Below, piece after piece: positions 8,171 to 11,084 of a DNA stretch of 11,084 nt. Numbering within the stretch: position 1 is the stretch's first letter; the number at the start of each line of letters is the position of its first letter. Origin of the DNA: Rhodospirillales bacterium RIFCSPLOWO2_12_FULL_67_15 (lineage in GTDB: Bacteria > Pseudomonadota > Alphaproteobacteria > Rhodospirillales > 2-12-FULL-67-15); the NCBI GenBank assembly GCA_001830475.1, contig MIAC01000178.1:1-11084 (forward strand). The letters are read 5' to 3'. The translations under genes and the position numbers were made by a program. The notes under the pieces were generated by a model, which did not search any database, was not told the DNA's origin, and saw only the letters and a list, made by a program, of their open reading frames with translations.

Positions 8171-9595
8171 ATGAACGATCCTGTACCACGCACGTTTCTG
8201 TCGAAAGCGTTCGCCAACCTCAAGGGCCTGTGGCACGGCATCGCCGACGCTGGGTACAGCGCCGAGACCGCGAGCCTGCGCCCCGAGCTGCCCGGTGGGG
8301 ATGTGGACCGGGTGCGCCGCCAGATGCGCGAATGTCTCGAATCGCGCGGCGGCGAGGTTTCGGCGCGCGGCCGCGCCGCCGCCCTCGGACGAGCGTATCT
8401 CGCGCTCGACGCGACCGGCCGGAGGCGTTTCCTCAAGGTCCTTTCCGAAGATTTCGACCCCGACCCGGCGGCGGTGGAAAGCGCGATCCGCGCGTTTCAG
8501 TCCGCCAAGGATCGCAAAGAGCAGCAAAACGCAAGGGCGGCCCTGCGCCAAGCGTTGGAGAGCCCGCGCCTTCGCCTTCTGACCCAATTCAACGCCCTGC
8601 CCGAGGGGGTTAAGTTCCTGGTCGACATGCGCGCCGAAATCCTGGGATTTCTTCCTCAGGAGCCTGTGCTGGCGGTGCTCGATCGTGATCTCAAAGGGTT
8701 GCTTGCGACGTGGTTCGATATCGGCTTTCTCGAGCTGAGGCGCATCGCGTGGGACACCGCGCCGGCGACCCTGCTTGAAAAGCTGATCGCCTACGAAGCG
8801 GTGCACGCCATCGGCGGCTGGGAGGATCTCAAGAACCGGCTCGATTCCGACCGCCGCTGCTTTGCCTTCTTTCATCCGCGCATGCCAAACGAACCCTTGA
8901 TCTTCGTCGAGGTCGCGCTGACCGACGGGCTCGCCGACAACGTCGGCGCGCTGCTCGACGAGGCGGCCCCGATGCAAGCCCCGAAGGACGCCGATACGGC
9001 GATCTTTTATTCGATCTCGAATGCCCAAAAAGGGCTCGCCGGAATCAGTTTCGGCGGCTTCCTGATCAGGCGGGTGGTGGACAGCCTGACCGCCGAATTC
9101 AAGGGCCTCAAGACTTTCGCCACCCTGTCGCCGGTTCCCGGTTTTTTGGCGTGGCTGGAGAAAGCGAAAGCCGAGGAAGGGACGGGCGTGTTCCTGCCGG
9201 ATGAAGTCGCGCGCCTGAAGGCGGTCGGCCTCGATGCGGAAAAACCCGGCACGATTGTCGATCTCTTGCGTGGGTCCGGGTGGTCCGCCAATGCCGCACT
9301 CGCCGAAGCCCTGAAAGATCCGCTGCTCCGGGTCTGCGCCCGCTATCTCGCCCGCGAGAAGGCGGGAGAGAAACGGGCGCTCGATCCCGTCGCTCACTTC
9401 CATCTCACCAACGGCGCGCGGCTCGAGCGGCTCAACTGGCTGGCGGACACTTCGCCCAAGGGTTTTGCCCAGTCGGCCGGGATCATGGTCAACTACCTCT
9501 ATCGTCTCGGGGACATCGAGGAAAATCACGAGGCCTACAGCGACCGCGGCGAAGTGCGCGTATCCTCAGGTGTCCGTGCCCTGCTCAAAACCTGA
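8171..9595 (+). CDS. Malonyl-CoA decarboxylase
   Basis: This is a 474-residue protein of the malonyl-CoA decarboxylase family, which converts malonyl-CoA to acetyl-CoA and CO2. The N-terminal half (about 1-185) is the helical oligomerisation domain (LTQFNALPEGVKFLVDMR at about 137-154). The C-terminal half (about 186-470) is the acetyltransferase-like catalytic domain. Recognisable blocks are the FVEVALTDGLADN segment (245-257), FYSISNAQKGLAGISFG (279-295), which holds the presumed catalytic serine (S281 or S283), and HFHLTNGARLERLNW (409-423), where H411 aligns with the catalytic histidine of the Ser-His pair. There is no C-terminal targeting signal, as expected in bacteria. In rhizobia the enzyme is MatA, encoded with matB and matC, but neither is in this window, so the symbol is withheld. 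ATG 8171 has only a weak purine-rich site (AGAGAA) upstream. The 69-bp gap after nnr has an AT-rich patch (8121-8130) but no promoter I would call. Confidence 0.92.
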   Translation: MNDPVPRTFLSKAFANLKGLWHGIADAGYSAETASLRPELPGGDVDRVRRQMRECLESRGGEVSARGRAAALGRAYLALDATGRRRFLKVLSEDFDPDPAAVESAIRAFQSAKDRKEQQNARAALRQALESPRLRLLTQFNALPEGVKFLVDMRAEILGFLPQEPVLAVLDRDLKGLLATWFDIGFLELRRIAWDTAPATLLEKLIAYEAVHAIGGWEDLKNRLDSDRRCFAFFHPRMPNEPLIFVEVALTDGLADNVGALLDEAAPMQAPKDADTAIFYSISNAQKGLAGISFGGFLIRRVVDSLTAEFKGLKTFATLSPVPGFLAWLEKAKAEEGTGVFLPDEVARLKAVGLDAEKPGTIVDLLRGSGWSANAALAEALKDPLLRVCARYLAREKAGEKRALDPVAHFHLTNGARLERLNWLADTSPKGFAQSAGIMVNYLYRLGDIEENHEAYSDRGEVRVSSGVRALLKT

Positions 9596-9627
9596 AAAAG
9601 CCGGATCTTTCCCCGCACGGGGCCGCG

Positions 9628-9655
9628 TTGACAGGTGGGGGTTATGGTATAAAGT
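9628..9655 (+). promoter_or_regulatory. Probable sigma70-type promoter of the tRNA-Leu gene
   Basis: A perfect -35 hexamer TTGACA lies at 9628-9633. Downstream is TATAAA (9648-9653) at a short 14-bp spacing, or TAAAGT (9650-9655) at 16 bp; the second spacing is more usual. Transcription would then begin near 9662, about 14 nt before the mature tRNA. The site lies in the spacer between the malonyl-CoA decarboxylase stop and the tRNA and may also supply transcription of tig. Confidence 0.6.
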
Positions 9656-9675
9656 TCGCGCGCCTTGCATGGCCC

Positions 9676-9760
9676 GCGGGCGTGGTGGAATTGGTAGACA
9701 CGCGGGATTTAGGTTCCCGTGACGCAAGTCTTGGGGGTTCGAGTCCCTCCGCCCGCACCA
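9676..9760 (+). tRNA. tRNA-Leu (anticodon UAG)
   Basis: The 85-nt sequence folds as a class II tRNA. The acceptor stem GCGGGCG (9676-9682) pairs perfectly with CGCCCGC (9750-9756), followed by discriminator A and an encoded CCA. The D arm contains GGTAGACAC. The anticodon stem CGGGA/TCCCG (9703-9707, 9715-9719) encloses loop TTTAGGT with anticodon TAG at 9710-9712. A long variable arm (9720-9732) follows, and the T arm holds GGTTCGAGTCC. The class II variable arm, discriminator A and anticodon all fit leucine; it reads CUN codons, CUA by direct pairing. Confidence 0.97.
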
Positions 9761-9818
9761 GCCCCCGCCCCGCCCGGCGCCGGCCGAAATGGATAGATCG
9801 GGAATTCAGGATCAAGCG

Positions 9819-11084
9819 ATGCCGCTGCAAGTCAAAGAAACGAAGTCGGAGGGCCTCAGGCGGGAATTCAAGATCGCCGTGTCGGCCAAGGAAATCGAAT
9901 CGAAGATCGGCGATCGGCTGAGCGATCTCGCGCGCAGCGTCCGCTTGCCCGGATTCCGCCCCGGCAAGGCTCCGCTCGCGATCCTCAAGCGCAAGTTCGG
10001 CGACGCGGTGCGCGGCGAGGTGCTCGATCGCGCGCTCAGCGACTCGAGCCGCCAGGCCATGACCGAACGCGGCATTCGTCCCGCAACCCAGCCGAACATC
10101 GAGGTCACCGCCTTCGGCGACGGCAAGGATCTCGAATACACCTTGTCCCTCGATGTGATGCCGGACATCAAGCCGATGGACTTTTCCAAGCTTGCCCTCG
10201 AGCGCCTGGTGGTTCCGGTGGACGAGTCCAAGGTGACGGAGGCGCTCAAGCGCATCGCCGCGAGCCGCAAGACCACCACGCCCGCGCCCGCCACCCACGC
10301 CGCGGCCAAGGGCGACGTCGCGGTGATCGACTTTGTCGGCCGCGTCGACGGCCAGGAGTTCCCCGGCGGCAAGGCCGAGGGCTATTCGCTCGAACTCGGC
10401 TCGGGAAGTTTCATTCCCGGCTTCGAAGACCAGCTCCTCGGGGCTAAGCCCGGGGCCCATCTCGCGGTCAAGATCGCGTTCCCGAAAGACTATGCCGCTC
10501 AGGAACTCGCCGGCAAGGACGCGGAATTCGCCGTGACGGTGAAGGAAGTCCGACTCGCCGAGCCGGCCGCCATCGACGACGCGCTGGCCAAAGCGGTCGG
10601 TCTTTCCGACCTGGAGGCGCTGAAATCCCGAGTCCGCGAAGAACAGAGCCGCGAATACAAGGAAATCTCCCGCTTGCGCATCAAGCGCCAGATGCTCGAC
10701 GCGCTCACCGAAGCGCACGACTTCGAGGCCCCGCCGACCCTGGTCGAGAACGAGTTTCAGGCCATCTGGAACCAATTCGAGCAGCAGCGCAAGCAGGCGG
10801 CGGAGGGAAAAGCGAACGCCGCCGAAGCCCTGACCGAGGCGGAAAAGGCCAAGACCGACGACGAGCACAAGGCCGACTTTCGCGCCATCGCCGAGCGGCG
10901 CGTCCGGCTCGGGCTGTTGTTCGCGGAAGTGGGCCGTCTCAACAACATCCAGGTGAGCCAAGAGGAAATCAACCGGGCTCTGGTCCAGCAGGCGCAACGC
11001 TTTCCCGGCCAGGAGCAGGCGGTGGTCGAGCATTTCCGCAAAAACCCGGAGGCGATGCAAAGCCTGATGGGACCGATCCTCGAG
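9819..11084 (+). CDS. tig: Trigger factor, ribosome-associated chaperone (3' end outside window)
   Basis: The frame stays open from ATG 9819 to the window edge, giving 422 residues without a stop. Trigger factors are commonly about 430-450 residues, so little is missing. The N-terminal ribosome-binding domain (about 1-120) contains the signature GFRPGKAP at 45-52, which docks at the ribosomal tunnel exit. The FKBP-type prolyl isomerase domain spans about 165-243 (GDVAVIDFVGRVDGQEF, then SFIPGFEDQLLGAKPG). The C-terminal chaperone domain begins near 250 and is helical and charged, with a Lys/Ala/Glu-rich stretch at 323-350. AGGA ends 7 nt before the ATG. The tRNA-Leu ends 58 bp upstream; the spacer holds a GC-rich palindrome CCGGCGCCGG (9774-9783) without a T-run, so transcription from the tRNA promoter may continue into tig. 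In many proteobacteria clpP and clpX follow, but this is not visible here. Confidence 0.95.
   Translation, partial: MPLQVKETKSEGLRREFKIAVSAKEIESKIGDRLSDLARSVRLPGFRPGKAPLAILKRKFGDAVRGEVLDRALSDSSRQAMTERGIRPATQPNIEVTAFGDGKDLEYTLSLDVMPDIKPMDFSKLALERLVVPVDESKVTEALKRIAASRKTTTPAPATHAAAKGDVAVIDFVGRVDGQEFPGGKAEGYSLELGSGSFIPGFEDQLLGAKPGAHLAVKIAFPKDYAAQELAGKDAEFAVTVKEVRLAEPAAIDDALAKAVGLSDLEALKSRVREEQSREYKEISRLRIKRQMLDALTEAHDFEAPPTLVENEFQAIWNQFEQQRKQAAEGKANAAEALTEAEKAKTDDEHKADFRAIAERRVRLGLLFAEVGRLNNIQVSQEEINRALVQQAQRFPGQEQAVVEHFRKNPEAMQSLMGPILE

Noticed and set aside
8141..9529. 462-codon open frame on the minus strand opposite malonyl-CoA decarboxylase
   Set aside because: It is a shadow of a clearly recognised enzyme; it has no motif and no ribosome site.
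9609..9626. CCCC-GCAC-GGGG hairpin after the decarboxylase stop, considered as a terminator
   Set aside because: The stem is only four base pairs and no T-run follows, so it does not support an intrinsic terminator.
9642..11060. 472-codon minus-strand open frame across the tRNA and tig
   Set aside because: It runs through a tRNA gene and antisense to trigger factor, which is unmistakable in the plus frame.

Overview
The window is GC-rich chromosomal DNA that looks alphaproteobacterial, probably from the Rhodospirillales or a related order. This rests on the overall appearance of the proteins (PleC/PdhS-like HisKA kinase, alphaproteobacterial cysteine synthase clade, tRNA-Leu next to trigger factor) and on codon use; no marker fixes the taxon. 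Nearly all sequence is accounted for by nine genes plus a C-terminal fragment. No mobile element, CRISPR array, phage gene or other clear sign of horizontal transfer was seen.

Left part (3-6489). A plus-strand fragment ending at 80 is the last transmembrane helix of an unknown protein and runs into the convergent end of metC. Six genes follow on the minus strand, listed in transcription order: a membrane-bound sensor histidine kinase with three PAS domains (6489-4372), a small CopD-like four-helix membrane protein (4345-3881), a Nudix ADP-ribose pyrophosphatase-like enzyme (3878-3192), a cysteine synthase-type PLP enzyme (3133-2123), 3-mercaptopyruvate sulfurtransferase (2126-1257) and cystathionine beta-lyase (1257-67). 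Junctions are tight: 26 nt, about 2 nt, 25-58 nt, a 4-nt overlap and a 1-nt overlap. The last three genes form a translationally coupled sulfur amino acid cassette: cysteine synthesis, sulfur transfer from mercaptopyruvate, and cystathionine or cysteine beta-elimination. The whole run may be one transcript.

Middle (6490-9595). A 130-bp divergent spacer holds a perfect 7-bp inverted repeat flanking a TATGAT hexamer just before nnr. nnr encodes the bifunctional NAD(P)HX epimerase/dehydratase. Downstream on the same strand, after 69 bp, is a malonyl-CoA decarboxylase that has no malonate-utilisation genes beside it in this window.

Right part (9596-11084). A probable sigma70-type promoter drives a tRNA-Leu(UAG) gene with an encoded CCA end. 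The trigger factor gene (tig) starts 58 bp downstream and is cut by the window end after 422 codons.

The genes are recognisable metabolic and housekeeping families, and I do not see an obviously new system. The points most worth checking are the possible six-gene sensor-to-sulfur operon, the altered substrate loop of the cysteine synthase, the palindrome around the nnr promoter, and the pairing of two enzymes with possible metabolite-repair roles (nnr and malonyl-CoA decarboxylase).
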